Shown here: positions 41,594 to 52,354 of the stretch, piece after piece | How the letters are laid out: each line of letters opens with the position of its first letter | How positions within the stretch are numbered: position 1 is the stretch's first letter | Source: Salinicola halophyticus | Lineage (GTDB): Bacteria > Pseudomonadota > Gammaproteobacteria > Pseudomonadales > Halomonadaceae | DNA length: 64,000 nt | NCBI RefSeq assembly: GCF_003206695.1 | Contig: NZ_PZJN01000007.1 | Location: forward strand, 235,492-299,491 | Reading direction: 5' to 3' | Program-made: the position numbers and the translations under genes | Notes under the pieces: model-generated | What the model was told of the DNA's origin: nothing | Databases searched by the model: none | The model's input: the letters and a program-made list of their open reading frames with translations, nothing else

Positions 41594-42724
41594 CATCATC
41601 GTCACGAAACGATCGAACAGCGGCGAGACGTCACGCGGCCCGGGGCTTGCCTCAGGATGGCCCTGGAAGCTGAACGCCGGACGATCGGTCAACTCGATCC
41701 CCTGGAGAGTGCCATCGAACAGGGAGCGGTGCGTGGTTCGCACGTTGGCGGGCAGCGTGGTCTCGTCGGCGGCAAAGCCGTGATTCTGACTGGTGATCAT
41801 CACCTGCCCCGAGTCCAGATCCTGGACCGGATGGTTGGCGCCATGATGGCCGTGGTTCATCTTGACGGTCTTGGCGCCGGCGGCCAGCGCCAGCAGTTGA
41901 TGACCCAGGCAGATGCCGAACACCGGAACGTCGGTCTCGAGAATCTCGCGAATCGCCGTGATCGCGTAATCGCAGGGCTCGGGATCGCCCGGTCCATTGG
42001 CCAGGAAGACGCCGTCCGGGTTCATCGCCAGCACTTCGGCGGCCGGGGTCTGCGCCGGCACCACGGTCAGGCGGCAGCCGCGGGACGCGAGCATGCGTAG
42101 GATGTTGTGCTTGACCCCGTAGTCGTAGGCGACCACGTGATAGGGGCGCTCGGCGCTGGCGGTATCGGCATATCCCTGACCCAAAGCCCATTCGCCCTCG
42201 GTCCACTGGTAGCTGGACTGGCAGGAGGCTTCCTTGGCCAGATCCATGCCCTTGAGCCCCGGAAAGGCCTGGGCAGCCGCCAGAGCCCGCTCGACGGCAT
42301 CATCGCCCTGAGCTTCAGCACCGGCCAGAATGGCACCGTCCAGCGAGCCCTTGCTGCGCAGAATGCGCGTCAGCCGACGGGTATCGATATCGGCGATGCC
42401 AATGACGTTCTGCGCGGCGAGATACTCGGAGAGCGATGTGGTGCTGCGGAAATTGCTGGCGATCAGCGGTAGATCACGAATCACGAGGCCGGCCGCGCAG
42501 ATGCGGGTCGACTCGACGTCTTCGAGGTTGATGCCGGTGTTGCCGATATGCGGGTAGGTCAGGGTCACGATCTGTCGGGTGTAGGAAGGGTCGGTGAGAA
42601 TTTCCTGATAACCGGTCATGGCGGTATTGAAGACCACCTCCCCGCTGGTTCGTCCATCGGCTCCGATCGCGGTACCGTGAAATACACTACCGTCTTCAAG
42701 AGCCAGTATCGCGGGTCTGTTCAA
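41567..42724 (-). CDS. carA: Carbamoyl-phosphate synthase small subunit
   Basis: A 385-residue glutamine amidotransferase that feeds ammonia to CarB. The class I GATase triad is in [15 protein letters not shown] (Cys nucleophile) and [11 protein letters not shown] (His, Glu); the N-terminal domain begins [15 protein letters not shown]. The likely start is TTG 42724, because AAGGAGG lies 8 nt before it; E. coli carA is also known to initiate at UUG. A GTG at 42742 gives six more residues but overlaps the ribosome site. The last codons are duplicated in a downstream repeat. Confidence 0.95.
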   Translation of the reverse strand: MNRPAILALEDGSVFHGTAIGADGRTSGEVVFNTAMTGYQEILTDPSYTRQIVTLTYPHIGNTGINLEDVESTRICAAGLVIRDLPLIASNFRSTTSLSEYLAAQNVIGIADIDTRRLTRILRSKGSLDGAILAGAEAQGDDAVERALAAAQAFPGLKGMDLAKEASCQSSYQWTEGEWALGQGYADTASAERPYHVVAYDYGVKHNILRMLASRGCRLTVVPAQTPAAEVLAMNPDGVFLANGPGDPEPCDYAITAIREILETDVPVFGICLGHQLLALAAGAKTVKMNHGHHGANHPVQDLDSGQVMITSQNHGFAADETTLPANVRTTHRSLFDGTLQGIELTDRPAFSFQGHPEASPGPRDVSPLFDRFVTMMQSRQRQVA

Positions 42725-42845
42725 GGCAACATCCTCCTTCACTGGTCATCAAACTGGATATCAAAACACGCCCATCAACACATGGCGTCTAGGCCTGGCA
42801 TCACGCCCTCACTTCGTATTGACCGCACAAGCCGCCGCAAGGTCG

Positions 42846-42890
42846 TAAAAAAGCGGGACGAAATCCGGTAAGACCGGTTTCATCCCGCTT
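42846..42890 (-). terminator. Terminator of dapB
   Basis: A long hairpin: outer stem AAGCGGGA/TCCCGCTT, GAAA/TTTC, and inner stem CCGGT/ACCGG, followed on the minus strand by TTTTTT. It separates dapB from carA. The rest of the 384-nt gap (42725-43108) shows no gene. Confidence 0.9.
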
Positions 42891-43108
42891 CATTATGCTG
42901 ATTGCCGCATCGAAAGCGGCGAATCTTCAATCTCTGGGGCAATCTTGATGCCCGCAGCGCTGGCCCGGCCAAATTGGCGAAATGATACCGGAAACCGACT
43001 TCCGGCTCCAGTGAAGATCGCGATTCATCACCATGCCGCGCCGGCTTGCTCTTCCGCGCCACCGGTTTTCCGAGCCACCCGGCTCCGCAAGCTCAGGTCT
43101 TCGCAACG

Positions 43109-44562
<1,454 letters not shown>

Positions 44563-45330
44563 ATGTCGATTCAGCTATTCAACCTGACCGGAAAGACCGC
44601 ACTGGTGACGGGTTCGTCGAGAGGCTTGGGCCGCGCTTTCGCGGAAGGTCTGGCATCCGCCGGCGCCAAGGTCATTCTCAACGGTATCAACGAGGAACGG
44701 CTCGCCATTACCGCTGAAGAGATGTCTCAGGCGGGTCATGACGTCCAGATTGCCGCCTTTGACGTCACCGACGATCACGCCGTCAAGGAGGCCTTCAACC
44801 GGTTCGATAACGCGGGAATCACGATCGACATTCTGATCAATAACGCCGGCATTCAGTTTCGTAAACCCATGCTGGAGCTCGAAACCGCCGACTGGCAGCG
44901 AGTTCTCGATACCAATCTGACCTCGGCGTTCGTGGTCGGTCGCGAAGCGGCCAAACGCATGGTCGAACGCGGCCATGGCAAGATCATTAACATCGGCTCA
45001 CTGACCAGCGAACTCGCGCGCGCCACGGTCGCCCCTTATACCGTGGCCAAGGGCGGCATCAAGATGCTGACCAAGGCCATGGCGGCGGAATGGGGAGGCT
45101 TGGGCCTTCAGGCCAACGCCATTGGCCCCGGTTATATGCTGACCGACATGAACGAGGCATTGACCGCCAATGCCGAATTCGACGCCTGGGTCAAAGGGCG
45201 AACGCCGGCGGGACGATGGGGCAGGCCCGAAGAGCTTATCGGAACCGTGTTGTACCTGTCATCCCAGGCTTCCGACTATATCAACGGGCAAATTATCTAC
45301 GCCGACGGCGGCATGATATCGGTGCTTTAA
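44563..45330 (+). CDS. SDR oxidoreductase, gluconate 5-dehydrogenase-like
   Basis: A 255-residue classical short-chain dehydrogenase. The cofactor motif is TGSSRGLGRAFAEGLASAG (16-34), then NNAGIQFRKP, the catalytic Ser in IINIGSLTSE, and YTVAK (Y-x3-K). The sequence around the motifs resembles gluconate 5-dehydrogenases, which interconvert gluconate and 5-ketogluconate. AAGGAAG precedes ATG 44563. It is followed by a GntR regulator and a TRAP transporter on the same strand, so a sugar-acid oxidation role is likely. Confidence 0.82.
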   Translation: MSIQLFNLTGKTALVTGSSRGLGRAFAEGLASAGAKVILNGINEERLAITAEEMSQAGHDVQIAAFDVTDDHAVKEAFNRFDNAGITIDILINNAGIQFRKPMLELETADWQRVLDTNLTSAFVVGREAAKRMVERGHGKIINIGSLTSELARATVAPYTVAKGGIKMLTKAMAAEWGGLGLQANAIGPGYMLTDMNEALTANAEFDAWVKGRTPAGRWGRPEELIGTVLYLSSQASDYINGQIIYADGGMISVL

Positions 45331-45410
45331 AAGCGGGATTTCGACTGAAAATTCAGCCGTACCGCAGCTTATATTGCCCCACTGTTCCATTATCGACCGG
45401 ACCCGACATC

Positions 45411-46154
45411 ATGCCAGATGGCCAGGACATAGCGTTACCGGTGCCTCAGGACAAAGGCCGCGACAACAAGAGCCTGCTGGAGCACGCTTACAAGGAAATC
45501 GAAGAGCTGATAGTTACCTGCCAGCTCAGGCCCGGTAGCTATCTGCGAATTCGAGATCTGCAGGACATGACAGGCTATAACCGCATGCCGGTCTATCAGG
45601 CGGTAACCCGACTGGCCTCGGACACGCTGATCACGATACGACCACGTCAAGGTGTTCAGATCGCGCCCGTCGACCTGCCGCGAACGGCGATTTTGCTCAA
45701 GCTTCGACGAGATATGGAGCGATTTCTCGTCACGCTGGCCTGTGAAAAATCTTCACCGCAACAGCGAACCCTGTTGGGCCAGATCTCCCAGGCCATGGAA
45801 GAGCAGTCAGCTTCGATGTCGCTCTCGACGTTCAATCGTTTCGATCTTCAAATCGACGCGCAGATACTGAAAATCTGTGACGAGCCCTTTCTGGAGTACT
45901 CGTTGCGGCCCTTGCACACCATGTTTCGTCGAATCGGATGGATCTATCACACGCACGCCAAACCGAACCAGGATCTGGCCGACACCGTTCACGGTCATCT
46001 CGGGGTTCTGCGAGCCGTTCTTGCTCAGGATGCGCAGGCGGCAGCCAAAGCTTCGGATCGTCTGATGGATTTCATGGGCGCGACCGTGAACGCCATCGAG
46101 CGAAACGTCGATCCGAAGCTTCTGAACGTGGGTCTGGAGTTGGATACGGCCTAA
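45411..46154 (+). CDS. GntR-family (FadR/FCD-type) transcriptional regulator
   Basis: A 247-residue regulator. The winged helix-turn-helix covers about 18-85 (LLEHAYKEIEELIVTCQLRPGSYLRIRDLQ in pieces; NRMPVYQAVTRLASDTLITIRPRQGVQI). The helical ligand-binding domain follows at about 95-240. The usual metal-binding D/H residues of FCD domains are only partly recognisable (FDLQID; HGHLGVL). ATG 45411 lies 80 nt after the SDR stop. It probably controls the SDR/TRAP genes in response to the transported acid. Confidence 0.85.
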   Translation: MPDGQDIALPVPQDKGRDNKSLLEHAYKEIEELIVTCQLRPGSYLRIRDLQDMTGYNRMPVYQAVTRLASDTLITIRPRQGVQIAPVDLPRTAILLKLRRDMERFLVTLACEKSSPQQRTLLGQISQAMEEQSASMSLSTFNRFDLQIDAQILKICDEPFLEYSLRPLHTMFRRIGWIYHTHAKPNQDLADTVHGHLGVLRAVLAQDAQAAAKASDRLMDFMGATVNAIERNVDPKLLNVGLELDTA

Positions 46155-46253
46155 TCATCCGCCGACGTCAGACTCACCAACAATAAAAACAGCCTTTTCC
46201 TACAAAAACTCAATCGATCGACACATCAGCATAAACTCCCTGAGGGACATGAC

Positions 46254-47255
46254 ATGACGACACATACCATCCTGAAAAACGCTCCCCGCCTTGCCGCCGT
46301 ATCCTTCGGCGTTGCCATGGCCATGGGTAGCATTTCCGCCAGCGCGGCACAGTACAATGCGAAACTGTCACTGGACGTTCCCGAGGGAAATACCAAGTAC
46401 AAGGCCGCTCAGGAGTTTGCCGACCTGGTCCGTGAACGCACTGACGACAACGTGGATATCAAGCTATTTCCCAACAGCGTTCTGGGAGGAGAAACCGAGT
46501 CCGCAGAAGGCATCCGGCTGGGTTCCGTGCAGATGGGGGTCATCACCAGCTCGGTGCTGTCATCCTGGGTGCCCGAGGTCCAGGTCCTGGATCTTCCCTA
46601 CGTCATTACCGACGAAGCCAACGCTACGGCGCTCAGCGAGCCACTTACCGAAGCGCTCTCCTCGAGCTTCGAGGATCAGGGCTTTCATCTGCTCGGCTTC
46701 ACCGTCAACGGTGTGCGTGAACTGATGAGCAGCTTCCCGATTCACTCCATCGACGACATTCAGGGTAAAAAGATGCGCGTCATCCAGAGCCCATTGCATG
46801 TGGACGCCTGGAGAGAAGCCGGTGCCAACCCGACGCCGGTTCCGGCACCCGAAATCTACAATTCCATGCAAACGGGCGTCATTGATTTCTTCGACAATAC
46901 GGCAACCAATTATTTGACGAACCGTTTTTACGAAGTCGCGCCTTACTATGTAAAAACCGACCATATCTATGCCATGGGCACCTGGGTCGTCGCCGAGAAC
47001 TGGTGGAAGCGGCTCCCCGAGAACTATCAGCAGGCGATCACCAAGGCGGCGCTCGAGGTCCAGTCGCATGTTCCGGAAATGCGCCAGAAGGATGACGAGG
47101 AAGCGCTGAAAAAGACGGTCGCTGATGGCGCCACCATCATCGACATCGAAGACAAGACACCTTGGATGGAAGCGATGGCCCCCGTGCGGGACAAGTACAT
47201 CGACCAGATCCCCAACGGCTCTGAGCTGGTCGAACTGATCCGCAACGCCAAGTAA
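46254..47255 (+). CDS. TRAP transporter substrate-binding protein (DctP family)
   Basis: A 333-residue periplasmic binding protein with a signal peptide (LAAVSFGVAMAMGSISASA, cut near residue 32). NTKYKAAQEFADLVRERT, PNSVLGGETESAEGIRLGSVQMG and the substrate-loop region IQGKKMRVIQSPLHVDAWREAGANPTPVP (in pieces) are DctP landmarks; the Arg in KMRV is the residue that usually binds the carboxylate of the ligand. The ligand is therefore probably an organic or sugar acid. It is separated from the permease gene by 76 nt with a strong hairpin. Confidence 0.9.
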   Translation: MTTHTILKNAPRLAAVSFGVAMAMGSISASAAQYNAKLSLDVPEGNTKYKAAQEFADLVRERTDDNVDIKLFPNSVLGGETESAEGIRLGSVQMGVITSSVLSSWVPEVQVLDLPYVITDEANATALSEPLTEALSSSFEDQGFHLLGFTVNGVRELMSSFPIHSIDDIQGKKMRVIQSPLHVDAWREAGANPTPVPAPEIYNSMQTGVIDFFDNTATNYLTNRFYEVAPYYVKTDHIYAMGTWVVAENWWKRLPENYQQAITKAALEVQSHVPEMRQKDDEEALKKTVADGATIIDIEDKTPWMEAMAPVRDKYIDQIPNGSELVELIRNAK

Positions 47256-47261
47256 GCTTTT

Positions 47262-47290
47262 GCGCCACCCGGGCCGGGCCTGGGTGGCGC
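47262..47290 (+). terminator. Intercistronic hairpin between TRAP binding-protein and permease genes
   Basis: GCGCCACCC/GGGTGGCGC with an 11-nt loop and no T-run. Such hairpins often protect the upstream mRNA so that the binding protein is made in excess over the permease. Confidence 0.6.
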
Positions 47291-47331
47291 GCCTGTCATT
47301 GACGATCGATCCCTATCCTGGAGGTGGCATC

Positions 47332-49197
47332 ATGGCTGCCGATCAACCCGCTCTCTCCTTTGCAATATCGCTGCTCGATCGGTCGGCGGCCCGTCTGGAA
47401 GGTCTCGTCCGGCTTTCCGTATTCACCATCCTGGTTGCGATGTCCGTCGCGGTTCTCACCGGCGTCATCGCCCGTTATGTGTTCAACAGCTCCTTTTCGT
47501 GGACCGAAGAATTCGCCATCTGGTGCTTCACCTGGCTGATTTTCCTTGGCGCAGCGCTAGGCGTGCGACGCAGTCGTCATGTCGTGGCGGATCTGCTGCC
47601 TCTGGCGCGCCTGCCGATGGTGCAGGCACTGCTCGAACCCGTGGCCACCATGCTGCTGGCGCTGACGTTGATCATGATGTATTCGGGCGGCATGCAGCTG
47701 ACCGACATGGTCGGGGGCCTGAGCGCCAGCCTGCAATGGCCCAAGGCCATCAAATATGCCGTGATCCCCGCATCGGCTCTCATTTCGCTGGGATTCCTGC
47801 TGGTCCGCCGCGTCGATTCTCTGCAGGGTTGTCTGCGCAACCTCGTCTGCATCGGCGTCGCCTGGCTACTGTTCCAGTGGATCGACGCGGGCGGCCTCGC
47901 CTTTCTGGGAGGCTTTTCGCCGAGCCTCGTGATGCTCGCGGCATTCTTCCTGGCTATCGCCATCGGCGTGCCCGTGGCTTTCGCTCTGGTCCTGGCCGTC
48001 TTCATTGCCAGCTCTGCGTCTTTTATCCTGCCGCCTCCTGCTGTCGTCCAGAACATGGTGACCGGCTCGACCAAATTCATTCTTCTGGCCATTCCCTTCT
48101 TTCTCTCGACAGGCTATCTGCTGAATCTTGGCGGCCTGTCCGCTCGACTGATCGAGTTTGCCGTCTCTCTCGTGGGCCACTTTCGTGGCGGCCTGGCACA
48201 CGTCAACATTCTCAACAGCCTGATGGTGGGTGGCATCTCCGGTTCGTCCAGTGCCGATGCCGCCAGCAGCACCAAAATCCTCGTTCCCGAGATGGTCAAG
48301 CGTGGCTATTCGCCGGCGTTCTCCTGTGCCGTCAGCGCCTCCTCGGCGATACTGCCCAATGTCGTGCCGCCGGCTATCGCGATGCTGGTCTATGCCTCCG
48401 TCGCCAACGTTTCGGTGGCCAAGCTGTTCACGGCAGGCGTGCTACCGGCGGTGTTGATCGCGCTGGCCCTGATGGGCGTCGCCTATGCCATTTCGGTTCG
48501 ACGCGACTATCAGTCCTCCAGCGAGCACGCCCCGTGGCTGACCGTGCGTAACAGCTTTCTCCGCGCTCTGCCCGTGTTGGTCATCACCGTCGGGGTATTG
48601 GGCGGGATTCGCTTCGGGATCATAACGGCCACCGAGGCAGGCGTCGTTGCCCTCTTCTGGACCTTTATCCTGGGGAAAATGGTGTTCAAGGAGTACGGCT
48701 GGAAAACGTTCTACCGTGCTTTCAGTGACTGTGCCATGGACGCTGCCCTGATCGGATTCATCATCGCGTCGTCGGTACCTTTTGCCTGGGTCCTGATCGC
48801 CGAGCAGGTGCCTCAGGCGATCGTCGGCTGGGCCGGTACGGCGGCAGAGGGGCCGCTGGGGCTCTTTTTCATTCTCATTCTCGTGCTGGTGGCGGCAGGC
48901 ATGTTCCTGGATCTCACCCCGGCCATGCTGATCATCGCTCCGCTGTTCCTGCCGATGATGATCAATGCTGGTATCGACCCCATCCAGCTGGGCATCATCA
49001 TGATCGTCACGCTGCAACTCGGCGGCGTCTCGCCACCCGTCGGGCTACTGGTATTCATCACGTCACAGATTGCCAACGTGCCACCCTCGGCCGTTTTCCG
49101 CGCCGTCATACCCTTCGTCCTGGCAACGATGTGCGTCGTGGTCCTGCTTTGCGCGTTTCCCTCGCTAACCATCGGGCTATGGGGCCTGCTGGAATGA
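47332..49197 (+). CDS. Fused TRAP transporter permease (DctQ-DctM)
   Basis: A 621-residue inner-membrane protein. The N-terminal ~190 residues form the small DctQ-type subunit (four helices; VLTGVIARYVFNSSFSWTEEFAIWCF). The rest is the large DctM-type subunit with about twelve helices, including IAIGVPVAFALVLAVF, GGISGSSSADAASSTKILVPEM, ILPNVVPPAIAMLVYASVANVS and LQLGGVSPPVGLLVF. It uses a sodium gradient for uptake with the preceding binding protein. ATG 47332 has GGAGGT six nt upstream. Confidence 0.92.
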   Translation: MAADQPALSFAISLLDRSAARLEGLVRLSVFTILVAMSVAVLTGVIARYVFNSSFSWTEEFAIWCFTWLIFLGAALGVRRSRHVVADLLPLARLPMVQALLEPVATMLLALTLIMMYSGGMQLTDMVGGLSASLQWPKAIKYAVIPASALISLGFLLVRRVDSLQGCLRNLVCIGVAWLLFQWIDAGGLAFLGGFSPSLVMLAAFFLAIAIGVPVAFALVLAVFIASSASFILPPPAVVQNMVTGSTKFILLAIPFFLSTGYLLNLGGLSARLIEFAVSLVGHFRGGLAHVNILNSLMVGGISGSSSADAASSTKILVPEMVKRGYSPAFSCAVSASSAILPNVVPPAIAMLVYASVANVSVAKLFTAGVLPAVLIALALMGVAYAISVRRDYQSSSEHAPWLTVRNSFLRALPVLVITVGVLGGIRFGIITATEAGVVALFWTFILGKMVFKEYGWKTFYRAFSDCAMDAALIGFIIASSVPFAWVLIAEQVPQAIVGWAGTAAEGPLGLFFILILVLVAAGMFLDLTPAMLIIAPLFLPMMINAGIDPIQLGIIMIVTLQLGGVSPPVGLLVFITSQIANVPPSAVFRAVIPFVLATMCVVVLLCAFPSLTIGLWGLLE

Positions 49198-49318
49198 GTG
49201 AATAGCCGCCGGAGCCTGCGCTGCTGCGATGGCCTCCTCACGGGGTCAGCGGTTGTCATCAACGAGTCGGGGATTGTGGATATACTGACAGGCAGTCACG
49301 GTCGAAGGAAAAGCGCTC

Positions 49319-50353
49319 ATGTCGCTGTCGTCTCCCAGGCTTGCCACGTTCATCGCATGGCTGGGGCCGGTGTTGCTCGCCGGCTGCAGCGCCGTGCCTC
49401 AACGAACGGCGCTTGCGCCGCTCGATCTGCTGGCGAGCACGCCCAACATCGACTGGTGCGGAACGCTGGCGCTGCCCGGGGAGTGGCAGGACGGCACGCC
49501 GGTCGGCGGGCTCTCCGATCTCGGTTGGGACGACGACGAAGCGATGCTGTTTCTGATTTCCGATCGCGGCTGGCTGCATCGCGCCCGCCTGACGTTCAGC
49601 GGCAGCGGCGAGCTGCGCGATTATGAACCGCTGGATACCTACCCGTTGCGCGGCGAGGACGGCGCCATCCTGGAAAGTGCCGGTAGCGATGCCGAAGCGT
49701 TGACGCTCGAGAACGCCGACGACGACATTCGCGGCAATACGCAGCTGGTAATCGGCTTTGAAGGCAGTGTAGCGGGCGACACCGGGGGCGACGCGCTGGG
49801 TGATGCAGAAAGCAACGCCCGCTGGCAGCGCTTCCTGCCCTCGGGTATTGCCAGCGAACCACCGCACCGACCGGCCGGGCTATCGGACGTCGAATCCAAC
49901 GGCGGGCTGGAGGCGATCGCCGCGCTACCCGGCTACGGCCTGATCGGCGGGATCGAAACACCCCCCGAGGGCTGGCCCGAGAAGCTCACTCGGCTGTTCA
50001 GCCTCGACGGTCAGCACGAGTGGCGCTATCCGTTGGCCGACAACGCCAACAGCGCGCTGACCGCCATGGAAAATCTGGACGGCGACCTGCTGACCCTGGA
50101 GCGTGCCTACACACCGCCGGCTTCACTCGTGATTCGGTTACGCCGCGCCCATCTCGAGGCCGACGGCAGCGTGCGTGTCAGCGAACTGGCGCGGCTCTCC
50201 AACAGTGATGGCTGGTCGTTGGACAACTTCGAAGGACTGACCGGCATCGGCGGTCACCGCTACCTGATGGTCAGTGACGACAATTTTAGTCTGGTGCAGC
50301 GCACCCTGCTGACCTGCTTTGCCGTAACCGAGGTCGACGATCGGGCGCCCTGA
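49319..50353 (+). CDS. Lipoprotein with phytase-like esterase domain
   Basis: A 344-residue predicted lipoprotein: lipobox LLAGC at about residue 23. The domain resembles the 'esterase-like activity of phytase' family: GGLSDLGWDDDEAMLFLISDRG, DAEALTLEN, SDVESNGGLEAIAAL, SALTAMENLDGDLLTLERAY and DNFEGLTGIGGHRYLMVSDDNF, with acidic residues that would sit in a propeller channel and bind metal. Substrate unknown. AAGGA precedes the ATG. It stands between the TRAP and formate modules and does not obviously belong to either. Confidence 0.75.
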   Translation: MSLSSPRLATFIAWLGPVLLAGCSAVPQRTALAPLDLLASTPNIDWCGTLALPGEWQDGTPVGGLSDLGWDDDEAMLFLISDRGWLHRARLTFSGSGELRDYEPLDTYPLRGEDGAILESAGSDAEALTLENADDDIRGNTQLVIGFEGSVAGDTGGDALGDAESNARWQRFLPSGIASEPPHRPAGLSDVESNGGLEAIAALPGYGLIGGIETPPEGWPEKLTRLFSLDGQHEWRYPLADNANSALTAMENLDGDLLTLERAYTPPASLVIRLRRAHLEADGSVRVSELARLSNSDGWSLDNFEGLTGIGGHRYLMVSDDNFSLVQRTLLTCFAVTEVDDRAP

Positions 50354-50388
50354 CTCCTGGCCGGCGCGATAGATGTCGCAGCCAGGAG
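50354..50388 (+). terminator. Hairpin after the phytase-like gene
   Basis: CTCCTGGC/GCCAGGAG stem starting directly after the stop, with an inner GCGA/TCGC pair. No T-run. The remaining spacer up to 50624 shows no gene. Confidence 0.45.
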
Positions 50389-50624
50389 AGCCGATGTCGC
50401 ACGTATGCACGGCACAGCATAATGATTTCCGCTAGTTGCCATTTTCCCCCGCTGATTCGATCCTGCCGACGACACTGTGAATGCGGCGACACTCAACGAT
50501 AAGAATCCGTGTTCATAGGTACGGCGCTCAAGCCCAAGGCCGTTCCTGCCGATGTAGAGCACGCGGTGTCTTCCCGGTAGCACCGGCAGCGCCAACGACA
50601 CGATAATCAAGACGAGGGTTCAGG

Positions 50625-52280
50625 ATGAGTGGGATCAATCAGGCCGCGCTGGATGCCGGCGGCGACACATCGGCGGGTTTTTTCTCCCGCGAAAGAACGG
50701 TAGCGGGACCTAACTTCAATCGCTGGCTGGTACCCACGGCGGCGCTGGCGATCCATCTCTGTATCGGCATGGCCTACGGCTTCTCGGTGTTCTGGCTCCC
50801 CATGAGCCAGGAGATCGTCAACGCCCCTGCCAGTTGCACCAATCTCGGTCTGTTCCAGGCATTGACCACGACGAGCTGTAACTGGAGCGTCCCCCAGGTC
50901 ACCTATGTGTTCGGTATCTTCATTGCCATGCTCGGTGTTTCGGCGGCGATCTGGGGTGCCTGGCTCGAACATGCAGGGCCGAGAAAGGCCGGCTGCATCG
51001 CGGCATTGTGCTGGGGTGGCGGTCTGATCGTCGGTGGCCTGGGGGTCATGAACCATCAGCTGTGGCTGGTCTATCTGGGCTGCGGCGTGCTGGGCGGCAT
51101 CGGCCAGGGTCTCGGCTACATCACACCGGTCTCGACCCTGATCAAGTGGTTTCCGGACCGCCGCGGCATGGCGACCGGGTTTGCCATCATGGGGTACGGC
51201 GGTGGTGCCATGGTCGGCGCGCCGCTGGCCGTGCTGCTGATGAATCACTACTCCGCGGACGGCGGCACCGGTGTCGCCATGACACTGATCACTATGGGCG
51301 TGATCTATGCCATCGTCATGGCCTGCGGGGCGATTGGCTTTCGCGTACCGCCCAACGGCTGGAAACCCACCGGCTGGACGGCACCGAAGAATGCCAAGAC
51401 CAACACCATGATCACCCAGGGTCACGTCCACCTGAAGACAGCGTGGAAGACCAAGCAGTTCTGGCTGATCTGGGGCGTGCTGTTCCTCAACGTGACCGCC
51501 GGGATCGCTGTGATCTCGATGGCCAGCCCGATGCTGCAGGACGTCTTCGGCGGCGCCCTGGTCGGCCTCGAGGATCGCGCCGCGGCTCTCAACGAAGCGC
51601 AGCAGGCGGCAGTGGTCGCCGCAGCGGCCGGCCTGGTCGGCCTGATCAGCCTGTTCAACAGCGTCGGGCGTCTGTTCTGGGCCTCGCTATCGGATAAGAT
51701 CGGGCGCAAGAACACTTATTTCTGCTTCTTCGTGATCGGCATCATCATGTATTGCCTGCTGCCGATGTGGGGCCATCTGGGTATGGCTGGTCTGTTCGTG
51801 ATCTCGATCTGCGTCATTCTCAGCATGTATGGCGGCGGTTTCGCCACGGTCCCGGCTTATCTGGCCGACATCTTCGGCACCCAGATGGTCGGCGCGATTC
51901 ACGGACGCCTGCTCACGGCCTGGACCGCCGCCGGCCTGGTCGGCCCGCTGGTCATTGCGGCCATTCGCCAGACGCAGCTCGACGCCGGCGTCGAACCCAG
52001 CCTCGTCTACGATCGCACGCTCTACATCATGGCGGGGCTGCTGTTCCTCGGCCTGATCTGCAACTTGTTGATCAAGCCGGTCAAGCCGGAACAGCAGATG
52101 AGCGATGAGGAGCTGGCTCACGAGCGTTCGCTGCAGAAGGAAGACGGCGTCGCCGCCAATGCCGAGACCGCGGCACGCGGTCGCTTCGGTGTCGGCGGCG
52201 TTCTCGCCTGGCTCGGCGTGGGCATTCCGTTCCTGATCGGGCTCTACATCGCCCTGGCCAAGGCAGCGGCGCTGTTCTAG
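50625..52280 (+). CDS. OFA-family MFS transporter (oxalate/formate antiporter-like)
   Basis: A 551-residue major facilitator with 12 predicted helices and a long loop in each half. FNRWLVPTAALAIHLCIGMAYGFSVF is the first helix; GYGGGAMVGAPLA and WASLSDKIGRKNTYF (the MFS motif-A position of the C-half) are visible. Large insertions after helix 1 and in the middle fit the OFA family. Its location next to formate dehydrogenase suggests transport of formate, oxalate or a related C1/C2 acid. ATG 50625 with GAGGG upstream. Confidence 0.85.
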   Translation: MSGINQAALDAGGDTSAGFFSRERTVAGPNFNRWLVPTAALAIHLCIGMAYGFSVFWLPMSQEIVNAPASCTNLGLFQALTTTSCNWSVPQVTYVFGIFIAMLGVSAAIWGAWLEHAGPRKAGCIAALCWGGGLIVGGLGVMNHQLWLVYLGCGVLGGIGQGLGYITPVSTLIKWFPDRRGMATGFAIMGYGGGAMVGAPLAVLLMNHYSADGGTGVAMTLITMGVIYAIVMACGAIGFRVPPNGWKPTGWTAPKNAKTNTMITQGHVHLKTAWKTKQFWLIWGVLFLNVTAGIAVISMASPMLQDVFGGALVGLEDRAAALNEAQQAAVVAAAAGLVGLISLFNSVGRLFWASLSDKIGRKNTYFCFFVIGIIMYCLLPMWGHLGMAGLFVISICVILSMYGGGFATVPAYLADIFGTQMVGAIHGRLLTAWTAAGLVGPLVIAAIRQTQLDAGVEPSLVYDRTLYIMAGLLFLGLICNLLIKPVKPEQQMSDEELAHERSLQKEDGVAANAETAARGRFGVGGVLAWLGVGIPFLIGLYIALAKAAALF

Positions 52281-52305
52281 ACCGCCCGTCACGAGCGGGA
52301 TCCAT

Positions 52306-52338
52306 CACGACCGGACGCTCCTCGAGCGCCCGGTCGTG
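52306..52338. terminator. Bidirectional terminator between the OFA transporter and regulator genes
   Basis: A nested hairpin: CACGACCGG/CCGGTCGTG enclosing CGCTC/GAGCG with a 3-nt loop, between convergent genes. The plus-strand side continues TCGTTT. Confidence 0.7.
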
Positions 52339-52354
52339 TCGTTTCCGCCCTGCG

